Both the position numbers and the translations under genes were made by a program. From Camellia lanceoleosa (taxonomy: Eukaryota > Streptophyta > Magnoliopsida > Ericales > Theaceae), in the NCBI GenBank assembly GCA_025200525.1, contig CM045768.1, positions 51,406,925 to 51,470,924 of the forward strand: a stretch of DNA of 64,000 nucleotides, written 5' to 3'. Shown one piece after another: positions 22,701 through 33,316 of this stretch (the first letter of the stretch is position 1; every line of letters begins with the position of its first letter). Below the pieces are notes generated by a model. It had not been told where the DNA came from, did no database searches, and was given only the letters and a program-made list of their open reading frames with translations.

Positions 22701-25700
22701 TCCTCGCCATAGCACAACTCATTCTTTCCACCACAAGTGCTGTGGTTAAAATCACAAGGTAGCCCAGTATCATTGCAGAATGCACCAAGCACATTTGGAC
22801 TAACATCACCACAGTTTGACTGACAAAATGCAGACACAAATCCAGGCTTATCAGCCCGCCTGAGAGCACTTCTGACACGCCTAGCAATACTCAGAAACTT
22901 GGTCGCCGCTTACCAGAAGGCGATTGGAAAGAGGCAGCAAGCTCCAGCAACTCATGGTCTGCATTAAAAAATCTCGAGTATTTTAAATCAAGTAGAGGAA
23001 GCTATTTCCTTTCTTCTCATTTAACAGATGATAACGTGTTGGTTCTTGCAATTACTTCATTGATTGATGCTCCAAATTTATCTCTATTCGCTACCTGTGT
23101 CATCTCAAACACAAAGGAAATGAGGTATAAAATCCAGTCCAGATCATCCTTCTACCTGTGTCATCTGTTGGCATTTTAGAATAATTTGTCTTTGTCATCA
23201 CATTGCAAGGTTAAAGTGCTAGTCCTCATGGTTAATCATTATACTTGCATGATATTGACAAACGATTACAGTGGAGCCTCTAATAATTAATAATCCTGGG
23301 AGCATTGAAATTTATTAAATAATAGAATAATCAAATATTAGGATTCCCTATGATTTTCTATGAGTAAAGAAAAAGGTTTGCTCATAGTTATGCAATTTTC
23401 ATATAAAAACAAGACATGCATGCATACTTTTGAAGGCAATGAACTCCTTTCTTGAAAAATATCAATTATATAAAACCTTGTTGCTACAAAACTCATCCCA
23501 TTGTTTATTACCAATATACATTCCTATATTCATGTTGTATTACCTTGTTGCTACAAACCTCATCCTGTTGTTTCTCAAAAACTATTAATTAATATAGATT
23601 ACTAAGTTATATGATATTAATTATAATAGGGTTAACTGTAAAGACAGAGTTTGGTCTGATAAGAATCATACATTTATTAATAATTACATGACCAGATGCA
23701 CCTATCAGAAACAGGTGATGACACATACATGCAACCCATAATCATCCACAATTTCAATCATTTTTGATTTTCTGATATTAATGTAACCATACTAAGCAGG
23801 GAAGAGCTAGTAACTTACGATTTTGGGAGCAACAGGAATTATGTTTGGGACTCTTAGAGAGATTTCATCAGCTTCAGAGTTATCAGAATATAAAATTTCA
23901 CTGGCATTCTTATTAAACCAGTCTTCCATAAATCGTGCAGCAGCTCCTTTGTTGTCCCCACTTATCAATGAGTTTGTGCGACTATAGAAGTTCCATGAGT
24001 TGCAAACCAATTAAAGCTACCAACTGGGCCCCATTCATCATCCACAAACTTTAGAAGGGTCATTTCCTTGTCAACATCAAACTTGTATTTACTACGTTCT
24101 GCTGCAGGATTATTTAGATAAGCACTAGGGCTGCGGTTTATACCAGCATCTTGAAGTTCTCCTGCCACAGGAAAGCCCAAAATTATGATGAGTAACAATT
24201 AAAATTGAAAAATATATGATGTAACACCAACTTCAAGATCATAAAAACACTACTGCAATATAACCCACAGCATGATAACACCAGTGTATTATATCTTGAC
24301 CTCCCTTCATATTGGATGCCACATTAAGAACAAATTATTCATATATTAAGATGATTTTTCCATCTTATGCTATAGTTAGGGAGGCAAAGCATTATTGTTC
24401 AGAAAAATCCTGAACTGCAATTTAAACGGTAGCAAGGAATTTGTGGAAATCATGTGGACAAACAAACGGCATCAAATCCCCACAACACCACCAAGTGAGT
24501 CCTTAATGTAAAGGTTTGAAAAGGATTCAAATCAAAAGATATTTTAGTTGAAAAGGGGAAAGGGACAAAAGTTTAAAAGAATTAATTTCCTTTCATGAGC
24601 TCCTCAAAAAAGTTATTTAGGCCATAATTTCTGACTAATGTATCTAGCACATTCCTCTACACAAGGCAATACCAAACACACCCACATATAATCACAATTT
24701 GAAACATAGAATGAATGGTCAAACCTTTTGGGGCATTTTGAGACTCTCTTATGGAAGGGAGCCTTGGTTCAAGCATATGCATTCATTTTCACTGTAAAAA
24801 TTTCTACAGTATAATGAGGTCCATATGCCAAGGCATAAATCCTCAGTCATTTTGGTGTGAGGAATATCTGGAAAAGCAGAAACTCAAAACTCCTAAAAGA
24901 GAACTTCCATAAAATGCAAATAATATAGAGGAAGAGAGAGACACACACGCACACACATAGTATAAGTTATTGAAATTCATTCTGATCATCAAGATGATTA
25001 AATTCCATTAAGCAAAAAAAAAAACCAAGCAGCCTTTTACTTCTTGATCATTTCATTATACATGAATTTGCAAATACTCTACATGTCTTGATCATGTGCT
25101 TTGACCTCAGACATGAAGAAATACTTGGTGATGTTAACATCCAGCTAACAAATTAGTGAGAGCAAAGCGTCCATTTCATTACCTTTATTCACCATAATTG
25201 ATCCCGGCCGGAGATTTTCATGAGCTTGTATGATGCTTTCCTCAATGCCATTAACAATAACATCAAATGACTGGCGCACAAACCCAAGAGATGTTACGAT
25301 GTACACAACATATTGTAGATAACCCCCAGGGCCAGCGTGGGTGTGAATACCACTAATAGCAACATTGTTTTCAGTATATAGGTTCCCATATCTGCAAAAG
25401 TAACATCATATTATTCCAGTTAGTAGAAAAAAAAATAGAGAACATTCTGACAAAATCATACCACATGTTATGGAAATAAAATACCCAAATTCATTCAATT
25501 TAAAGGTCCTTGGTACTAAATTGCTAGGACTATTGCAAGCAATAAAAGATTTTTGACAATGGACGCATGAAAACACTGTTCTTCTACAATCTGTAGTATG
25601 ATTGACTATACAGTAGGTATGCCTTAATCAGGCAACAACTACCTTGTTTTCAACCTCTCAAGCACTTTAATTGTCACAAGTTGAGAAGCCATGCAAGCAT

Positions 25701-25989
25701 CAAGGTTTACAAATACTACACGGTTACCCTGCGGCTCTGCCACAATAAATGCTCGAGCTCGCAACCTAAAGTGAACAACTGACGCAGTCTGGTCAGAGCT
25801 AGCATATCCCATCATATTGACATCAGATGCAGTTCCTGTAATGTCATAGCTTCCAAGCCCAACCAAGTAATTTGAAGCAGAGAGTATCCCTCTGCTATTT
25901 TGTAGCAAGAGTAGCAGCAAAATCCAAAACCACATGATAGCACATGGTTTCTGGAAAGTGAGCTTCCAAGCCGAAAAGATCTCCATCAC
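19718..25989 (-). pseudogene. NCER: Neutral ceramidase, copy A (frameshifted)
   Basis: Nine exons match those of copy B: 25643-25989, 25183-25391, 23819-24161, 22696-22958, 22351-22621, 22117-22242, 21181-21244, 20623-20788 and 19718-20262. Their sum is 2334 nt against 2343 in copy B. Single-base losses break exon 3 (near 23822 and 23966), exon 4 (near 22725 and 22908) and exon 8 (near 20760). Several bases are missing in the last exon (near 19805-19830), where the WRIPKYAAPGVYR stretch is lost. Exon 1 also differs at conserved positions (P to T, A to S, N to S, G to V in the segment after SYDITG). As written it cannot make full-length enzyme. Most losses sit at CpG or CTG/CAG-like sites close to a contig end, so they may be assembly errors rather than real mutations. 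Function is described under copy B. Confidence 0.85.
20865..21010 (-). repeat. Possible tRNA-derived SINE fragment in ceramidase intron 7 (copy A)
   Basis: On the - strand GGTTCGAAT (about 20930-20938) resembles a pol III B box. About 30 bases upstream TAGTGGCATTGTG resembles an A box. The same sequence is at about 56485-56630 in copy B. No target duplication or poly-A tail was defined. Confidence 0.3.
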
Positions 25990-26165
25990 TGCTCCACCAA
26001 TGAGCTCTTATTTTCCTTCATCAAAGAGAAAAATTATGTCAAATAACCATTTCAACAGTACACATATAAATAAAAGAAATGTCAGTGTCTTGTAACACTT
26101 CTTATATGGGACATGCAACTTGCAACTAGCTGTTTCACGTTTGCAACAAACGGGGATTGAAAAAT
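25990..26165. other. Ceramidase 5' flank, cut by gap (copy A)
   Basis: Upstream leader of the ceramidase gene. It matches 62146-62324 of copy B base for base apart from a few changes, then stops at the N run. No further gene is visible. Confidence 0.7.
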
Positions 26166-26265
26166 NNNNNNNNNNNNNNNNNNNNNNNNNNNNNNNNNNN
26201 NNNNNNNNNNNNNNNNNNNNNNNNNNNNNNNNNNNNNNNNNNNNNNNNNNNNNNNNNNNNNNNNN
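26166..26265. other. Assembly gap (100 N)
   Basis: Exactly 100 undetermined bases, the usual placeholder for a scaffold join of unknown size. Segment A ends at its left edge and unrelated sequence begins at its right edge. Open frames reading across it are meaningless. Confidence 0.99.
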
Positions 26266-26710
26266 ATGAGAATGTCCTTGGTCCCGCGCATGCCGAGGGA
26301 TTGCAGAACCGTCACTTCTGGCACCTTTCTTAGCCAATCGAATCAACGATCTTGTAGCGTGAACGTGGTCGCATGACGCTGTTCTCGCATCAGAAATTGA
26401 CGACCGCTTGCGTCCGCCAATTTGTTCGGTCATTTCCTTCATCTCGCCGTCCCTCCACAGCATCTATCTTTCCATACCGAGGTCATCCTCATTATAATAC
26501 CCGCCCGATCCGATTTCTTCGACACGCCGCCTCTTGGTCGACGTTTTCCTCCGCAGTGATTCTTATCACGAGTCTCTTCGCTGCGCTTGTCTTCTTCGAC
26601 ATCAAGGTCACTATGTTTCCCACTCTCGCAGAGGGTGTCGCCCCAACCTTCTCTTTTTTGTCTATCGCTGGGCCATCTATTCTCCTTTCGCTCCCACGCA
26701 TACCAAATTA
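26266..26710 (-). other. Possible retroelement coding remnant next to the gap
   Basis: This GC-rich stretch has overlapping frames on both strands, including a basic - strand frame (RGSERRIDGPAIDKKEK and EMTEQIGGRKRSSISDAR phrases). It would lie just downstream of the LTR-like 26711-27216 and so could be the start of a gag region. I do not recognise a domain, and the sequence is cut by the gap. Confidence 0.25.
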
Positions 26711-27216
26711 TGTGTGTCAATTTCCACCACACCGCCAACTAAGCACTCACCGAGAACACTAGCGTAATAAATTAAGCCCGAACGACCGCAATGGTAAAGA
26801 ATAGATTCCAAGTGGTTCGCTCACCAGTAAGCACTCCGACGATCAAGTCAATTATCTTTCAAAGGTAGCAAAAGAGCTTAACTCACTAGACAGAGTATAA
26901 AAGACATACCTTAGACCTATAAGGGTGCCTCTCTTTTATAGTCAACACAAACCTAGTCCCAATAGAAGCCTAGCTTCAATGGATTTAGGATTACTGCTAA
27001 TCTTGGACTCCTAGTAGAATTGGAATAAACTCTCTAAGAGTTTTATCTTTACTCAAACTGAAGTCCTCTCTCATTTTAGGACTCTTGTCCCTTATCCGCT
27101 TATTCCGGATTCCCAGATTCTCACAGATCACCTCAAATATGACGACACGGCACCCTTTGGCACTTTGGTGACACCTTGGCCATGTGTTGTCATTAAAAAA
27201 TTATGTCCCCACAACA
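26711..27216 (-). repeat. Candidate LTR of a second retroelement
   Basis: Read on the - strand the segment begins TGTTGTGGGGACAT (end at 27216) and finishes ...TTGACACACA (26711). It contains a clear TATA motif, GACTATAAAAGAGAGG, near 26932-26947, followed by a leader-like region. A second copy is not in the window, so the ends are provisional. Confidence 0.35.
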
Positions 27217-28539
27217 ATTATATGCATCTTTTATGAATAGAAGAAGTATGGATAAGGTAAATCCTATTTAATAAGAATTTTCTTCTTTGTATTTGATATC
27301 AACCTAATGGGAGCAATGATCTTCTTGTCCCTATTTGATGACTGTCATCTTTGTTTGCCAATTAATGAATGAAAGAAAGATCATTAAGTACTCAAAATGA
27401 AGGCCTCAACATCAAATAAAATGCAAAGATCTAACAATTGGTTTTATATAACTTGAACCATGAAGAAGTTATCTTGTAATAACAATCAAGAATTACGAGA
27501 CCCCCAAGAGAGCAAGTCATGGAAAATCACGTCCACAAAATCAGCTACAATCACCAAATCATGGAAAACCATAACAAATAAAAGTCATTATACAAATAAA
27601 CCTAGAGCCAGAATATAATTCTACAGATATTGATGCAGGATAAGTGAAAGGATTACTCTCCTACTAGTAGTGAGGCCAAAACTAATATATTGTGGTAGAA
27701 AACAAGCTCATTCTTTTCTTCATATTTTTTTTCCTTTTATATAATCTCAACCAAAAAGTAGACACAACTTTCAAATCAGCTAAAGGGAGTTGAGCGTAAA
27801 GAAACAATAAATAATATATTAGATTTAAAATTTAAAAATTGAACCAAATCTAAGCAAAAGTAGCTTGAGAAAACAAAAATTCAAAAAATTGGAAAAGAAT
27901 CATTATAACTTTAGTTTATTTCTAAGAAGCAACAAAATAATTTTTCATCACAAACATCCTGAACATATCAATATTTTTTGGAGCCTTAATTCCAAGTTAG
28001 TAATAAACTTAAAGCAAATCAACAAACTAACCCTTTTATTATATCAATTCAATCCACATAGTCATATATATATATGTACGTATACATGCATCACATGTAG
28101 TCTAGTATAATACACTAGACCATGTGTAACGCTCCAGTCTATGTGGTGTCTCATGTAGTTTAGTACTAGTTATCTTTGGATATCAACTTTCTCTTATAAT
28201 AATATCATCCAAAGGCAAGGTATCCCAAGAAGATTAGATTGTGAGCTTTAAGATGTATCACAATGTTAACATTTAAAAATTTAAAATAAACAGAAAACTT
28301 GAAACTTGAAATAGAACAATGTAGGCAATATTAAAATTATCAATTGCATACTTGCATTATATTTTGAATTTTTCCCCTTTTTTATACATTTGTACATTCA
28401 ATTTTTTTTCTTTAAATTGAATGTTATCTATGAAATTATGGTTTCTTTACTCATATTGTTTACGTCAGTCATTTAATATGTTCGAGTTTTTGTTGATATT
28501 GGTTTAATGTTTTTTTTTACACGTAAATGGTTAGTTGTG
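27217..28539. other. AT-rich spacer
   Basis: No gene, RNA or terminal repeat was recognised. It contains poly-A/T runs and a short TA microsatellite near 28064-28075. Confidence 0.6.
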
Positions 28540-30560
28540 TCTCACGAAGAGACCAATGGCATCCAACAAAAGACGTATAGGCAAATGTAACTCAACCAAT
28601 GGAAGTGAATGTCCTCGTGGAAGATGATGACCATGTGGATGCTAATAATGATTTTATTGACGATTTATATTGGTGTGGAGGATAACGATGTCGATAATGA
28701 TATTAGTGTAGAGGCTAACCTCATGGAGGACGATGTTGGTGTGGATGATGACAACACGTAACCCGGGCCCGTGCTCCAGAGGATCCTTCATTGCTAATTA
28801 GCCAGAATTTTCAGAACTATGCCATTGCTTGGAAGAAAAAGTATTTTGAGAATTTCTCAACAATAAACTAATCATATGTACTATATCCTTCAAATTATTT
28901 ATAAGTTTTATGTAAAATGCAGAACGGGACCTCTTAAATGTTTGAATCATTCTCGAAAGCTTGCCGAGTGGCCATGGATGTCACTAATAATCCAAAATGT
29001 TAGGTGGAGACATTTGGTCGAGCAATTCGTCTTAGTGTCCTTATTGATCACACATATCAAGATGGCAATAAAGTGACAATATCCGCTGCATGAAAGGTGG
29101 CATCTAGAGACATGTACATTTCACATACCAGATGGTGAGATGATCATTACATTGATGATGTGCGTACTATACTTGGCATTCCAAATAACGCATAGCTTTG
29201 TCATGTCCTAAGTTAACAAGATACGAGGTCATTAATCGGTGAATGCTACTTTGTGAGTGCCAAGGAATGATGCATTTGCGTAATTAGTTCAATCTCAAGC
29301 AATCCGTGAAGCTAGAGTGGTTGCAAATTAGATTTCATGAAGTTAACGATACGTATGATACAAATTTCATAGAGTACGCAATGAGAGCTTACTTGCTATA
29401 TGAATGAGGTTGTACCCCCTTCGCTGACAAGAGTGGGACTCGAGTACCCGTTGCTTACCTGCACATGTTGACTGACAGTGAGGCTGTTAGCTCATATGCA
29501 TGGGGTGCTGCAGCTTTGGCATTCCTCAGATAGACAATTAGGACTTGCTAATTGGGTCGTGTTAAGCAAATTGCTAGTTACTTGAAGCTATTGGAAGCAT
29601 GGATTTATGAACATTTTCGCCTAGGAAGGCCTCATCCAAATTTGTCCTATTCTCGATGAATAACCTCAGATATGTCGTTGGAGTCCGCGAGAGATGAGGT
29701 TTTATAGAAGACCACTTGCGCATATTACGAGAGCAACTTGACATGTTACGTACTAATGAAGTTAAACATTTTATAATAGTGTGATATTGTAAAAAAATAA
29801 ATAAATAAGATTTCATAGCTAACATTATGCATTTCCTATTTGTAGATCGAGTGGGATCCATACCGTTTATATAGGACACACCATCCACTTCATGAGATTG
29901 CATATTATACTAGATATTTGAAATGCTTTGATATTGTTGAACCCTATCACCCCAATAGGGTTTTGCGACAGTTTGGTAAGGTTCAAACCATCCCACTAGC
30001 ACCATTATCTCATGTTCTAGCTACACGAGGCAAGAAACTGTGACAAGATGTAATCATGTATCAATACCATAACACGATATGGGCACAATGGGAGAATCAT
30101 ATGTTGTCCATTAATGCTCATAGTGTGCCTGCATGAATACCATCCGAATGTGTACGAGGATATCGTGAGTGGTATGCTTGTGTTTCAAGACGGTTGTTCA
30201 AAATCCCACGATCACTCTCGCTTTGATCCACGCGCTCAACGCCCCGAGAATGATGTTACTATGGATCTTGAGTGGGTAAGCAAATTGTGAATTAACTTTT
30301 TCACTTTTAAGTGGATCACCATAAATCAAACACTAAGTACAATTTTTATCAATTTTTTTGCAGGTAATGATGTTGTTTTCAATGTTGGTGCCGCAATTCA
30401 TAGGCTCGGTCGTGATGAATGTGTCTTGCACCCTGACATGCTGTACGAAACCATTGGTCGTATGCTACAAGTTCTTGATGGACAGAGTTTGGGATCTACT
30501 TCAACACGTATAGAGCATCAAGTCTACTGTTGTAAACGTCGTAGGATGGACCGTACATGA
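28540..30560 (+). pseudogene. Decayed plant mobile domain (PMD) gene
   Basis: Frames are broken, but a PMD protein can be followed. An acidic Asp-rich start (28660-28770, VDNDISVEANLMEDD type) leads to GPVLQRILHC. Then comes RWHLETCTFHIPDGEMIITL-DDVRTILGIPN (29096-29190), the core PMD motif (FHxPxGEMxxTLxDVxxLLG). Later the segments GTRVPVAYLHML and YAWGAAALAFL-RQLGLANW appear at 29430-29550, and CPRMRFYRRP-like and LHPDMLYETIGRMLQVLDG near the end. Several stops and frameshifts are present. Its relatives in plants include the MAIL1 and 'phosphatase 7 long form' proteins and MULE-borne PMD genes. It lies head-on to the MULE OTU exon, so it may have travelled with that element, but no MULE ends were found to prove it. 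Confidence 0.65.
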
Positions 30561-30561
30561 G

Positions 30562-30835
30562 GATTGAGATCTACTTTTTGTTTGATGACATAATTTTGCA
30601 TAATGTCTAGCCTGTATACATTTTGGGATATAGTTTTGTGTTAACCGTACATGATATTTGGAATGTAGTTTTTGTTTTATGGCATAGTTTTTGTGAAAGC
30701 CTAGCCTGTACAGAATTTGGGATCTAGTTTTTTTTTTTTTATGACATAGTTTTTGTGAATGCCTAGGCCGTACAAAATTTGGGATATACTTTTCCCTAAT
30801 GGCATAGTTTTTGTAGATGCCTTGGATCTTTTGTA
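30562..30835. repeat. Tandem repeat, about 60-bp unit, four imperfect copies
   Basis: The phrase TTTGGGATCTAGTTTTT, then ATGGCATAGTTTTTGTGAA, then GCCTAGCCTGTACA recurs near 30562, 30657, 30716 and 30777 with substitutions and length change in the T run. It lies directly after the PMD pseudogene. Confidence 0.75.
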
Positions 30836-31029
30836 AACTGAATGCTTGGTTGGACAAGTAATGAATTGTCATACTTTTGTAAGAATTTTAAACAGTTTCA
30901 CATCTATTTCGTATTTAATATTTATGTCAACGGAAACTTATTTTGGCGAACATATGGATTTGTTATTGTTTGTAATGCATTGTAATGGTATTAAAGTGTT
31001 TTGGACGGATATGGTACCATTTGCTGGAA

Positions 31030-31800
31030 GTAACATTGTTTTTTCAGTGCTATGGGCCAGTTCAGCGTCATACTGCTAAACAATTTCTATTATTCCGGTG
31101 TTTAGTTGCCGGAAACAATAAATCCCTGCAACATTTAGTTGCTATATATTTCCAAAGCCACTTTATCATAAACAATGTTTTTTTTATTTGTGTTGGGCCT
31201 ATTTGATAATACAATGCTAAACAATTTGAATTACTCTAGTTCTATGTCACCGGATAAAATTTTGTTTCCCAGCATTATGTTACCGTTCAATTGGATAATT
31301 TATGTTTGCTTCCCAACAAAGCTAGTAGAGTCCACATTGAAGTGTCTGTTCGGTCACACAATATGAAACAATTTACAAAAATTCAAGCATATAACGCTGT
31401 AATAAATGGTTTTGTCCAAATTTTTGTGGCTATACATTTACAGAGCCACTTCCTCCCAAATGATGTGGTAATAATTTCAGTCAATGCTCGATAATAAAAT
31501 GCCAAGAATTTTAATTACTCCAAAGGTTGTGTTACCAGACAAACTAGTTTTTCCCAACATTATGTTGCCATACAATTGAAGAATTTCAATTTGCTTCATA
31601 ACAAAGTCATGGAGCTCATCAGAAGTGTCTGCTCAACACACAATAGTAGACAAATTATATTTGTCCTGTTATATTGTTGGAAAAAATATATTTGTCTAAC
31701 GCTCATATATACATTTACAGAGCCACTTTGTTCTAAATAATAATTTGGGGTCGTTTCGTAATAGAATGTTAACGAATTTGAATTAATCTAGTTCGATAAA
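31030..31800. repeat. Diverged tandem repeat, about 280-bp unit, 2.5-3 copies
   Basis: The anchor TATACATTTACAGAGCCACTT occurs (with changes) at about 31142, 31431 and 31708, spaced 275-290 bp. Other parts recur with the same period: AATTTGAATTACTCTAG, then CCCAACATTATGTT, then GTGTCTGCTC near 31350 and 31640. No coding potential is seen. Confidence 0.75.
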
Positions 31801-31948
31801 AACATCCATAAATCAAACACGATCTATAAAATCAAACATAAAATGTTTCCATAAAATATTTCATAACAAAATCAAGTGTACGAATATCCATAAAGCATCC
31901 ATAAAATCTGTCATTATTTGCATCCATCAATCAAACATGTTATCACAA

Positions 31949-32565
31949 TTATTCTATATCAATTGTTTCGGTAGTTATTACGTCAAGGCTGATAAAACTA
32001 CGAAATTGTTGAATACGAATAGTATATGCTTTCTCCCATCTAATAGCACACGGGTGATGAAAACGAATCCAATTATTTGCTATCGGAGGTACTGGATGAC
32101 CAGGTTGCAGATAAACCTATAACAAAGAAATCAATAAATATAATTACAAAATAAGACATGGTAATGATGTAAGTAGGCTTGGTAGTTACCTGCACAAAAT
32201 GGTTTCCATTTACAAATCCTATGCAGATATCTCTTCGATCAGGTATTGCAATCGGTACTGATCTAAGTGGTAAAACGTCAAGCATTGTTGCATAGATATA
32301 TGGTAAAAAACGACTCAATAGTATGATGCTATCAAATGGCCCATGTCGGGCATAGTCATCTAATGATTAAATCCAGGGCTAGGTTCGAAGTAGGATAAGA
32401 TAGAGTTAAGTTCATCAACCTTTTCTTGTGAACCAAATAGTTGCACGTAATGCACTACATTCGAATACAACTCAGTTAATAAGTTGCCTAACTTGTTACC
32501 AATCATCTTCACCTAAACCAATCAATCCAGCTATTGCCCTGAAGCCACAATTGTCATATGCTTGT
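31949..32565 (-). pseudogene. OTU cysteine protease end of the MULE gene, split off by the Tat insertion
   Basis: Two exons, 32190-32565 and 31949-32116, are joined by a GT-AG intron (32117-32189). The first begins in the middle of an OTU domain (AYDNCGFRAIAGLIGLGEDDW), holding the catalytic Cys. It continues through MPDMGHLIASYY to NGNHFVQ with the catalytic His. The second ends VYLQPGHPVPPIANNW ... TAA. The first half of the OTU exon lies at the far side of the Tat element (51431 onward; in copy A 15829 onward) and ends with ...RPYIRHIKDVQ. Stops after GEDDW and frame changes later show decay. MULE genes carrying C-terminal OTU domains are known in plants; their role in transposition is unclear. 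Confidence 0.82.
32561..32565. repeat. Left target-site duplication of Tat element B (CTTGT)
   Basis: The five bases before the 3' LTR are identical to those after the 5' LTR (51431-51435). Five-base duplication is normal for Ty3/gypsy integrase. Confidence 0.9.
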
Positions 32566-33316
32566 TGTTGGCTTTTTGGCTTTCAAAGGGTATTTTTGTA
32601 AATGCGAAGCGTGCAAAGGATCAATCACCCCATGTAAACGTTAATTGCCAACCAATTATCGATGATTGTGTTTTAGTTCTTTCAAATTTCAATGAAGAGG
32701 ACTTTTACCGTGGCTTGACTTAGGAGAAATTAAGCAAAATAACAAGAATGAAGAGCAATTGAAGTATTTCATTAGAATGAAAACTTACAATGATCAAACT
32801 CAGCCTCGTAGAGGTTTACAGCAACAATCTACTTGAAATTACTCCTATGAATGAAGTGCAGTGCAGGAATTTAAAGTACAGGAATGTAAAGAGCAGGAAA
32901 TGTAAAACTGGAAAAGAAAATGTGTAAAATAAGACTGATTTGTATGATTTGAGTCCGGGGGTTTTTCTGGGGTCTTCTCTACTATTTATACTGTTCAAGG
33001 GTGACCATCGAATTGCACTTGCAGCCATCAAACTGCTCCTCCATGATCATCAATCATGTTGCTCCAATCTTAGCTCCATTACGCCATTACTTGCAATTAA
33101 GCTTCCCTCCTAAATTTGAATCTGAAATGTGAGTAACCATTGGAGCCACGTCACTTTGTATCCCTTTGTTGATCCGCTGCTACGCAGATCTTTTAACAAC
33201 CAATACTAACTGCCACGTGTACGATTAGGATCGAGGACCTGAATAGTCTTCCTATATTACCCTTATTTCGCCACGCGTTGAATTGTAATTGGCTCGTACA
33301 AAATATGTAGCCAACA
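32566..33316 (-). repeat. 3' LTR of Tat element B
   Basis: This 751-bp LTR has the same TGTTGGC / GCCAACA ends as the 5' LTR and aligns along its full length. Most differences are transitions, many at CpG sites. The purine tract expected on its inner side is weak (GCGGAAGGTAA on the - strand). Confidence 0.93.

Larger units (their letters stand above)
1..26165. repeat. Segment A of a 26-kb duplicated block (partner about 35754-62324)
   Basis: Every landmark here recurs in the same order and orientation in segment B: PMD gene 456 / 36183, integrase 4164 / 39799, hAT start 7742 / 43347, LTR end 15828 / 51430, ceramidase stop 19718 / 55328 and ceramidase start 25989 / 62145. The copies stay collinear up to base 26165, where the N gap begins. 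The left edge lies beyond the window. In clean stretches I count roughly 1-1.5% substitutions by eye (about nine in the 660 bp from 24241). Segment A lacks the MITE found in B at 59326-59841. Indel-rich patches in A lie near 12510-12540, 13320-14480, 17520, 19805-19830 and across several ceramidase exons. Confidence 0.95.

Noticed and set aside
26008..26463. Open frames running through the N gap
   Set aside because: The undetermined bases were read through; the two sides are different contig ends.
27865..28110. 81-codon + strand frame in AT-rich spacer
   Set aside because: Lys/Asn/Ile-rich composition follows base composition; no homology-like motif and no promoter.
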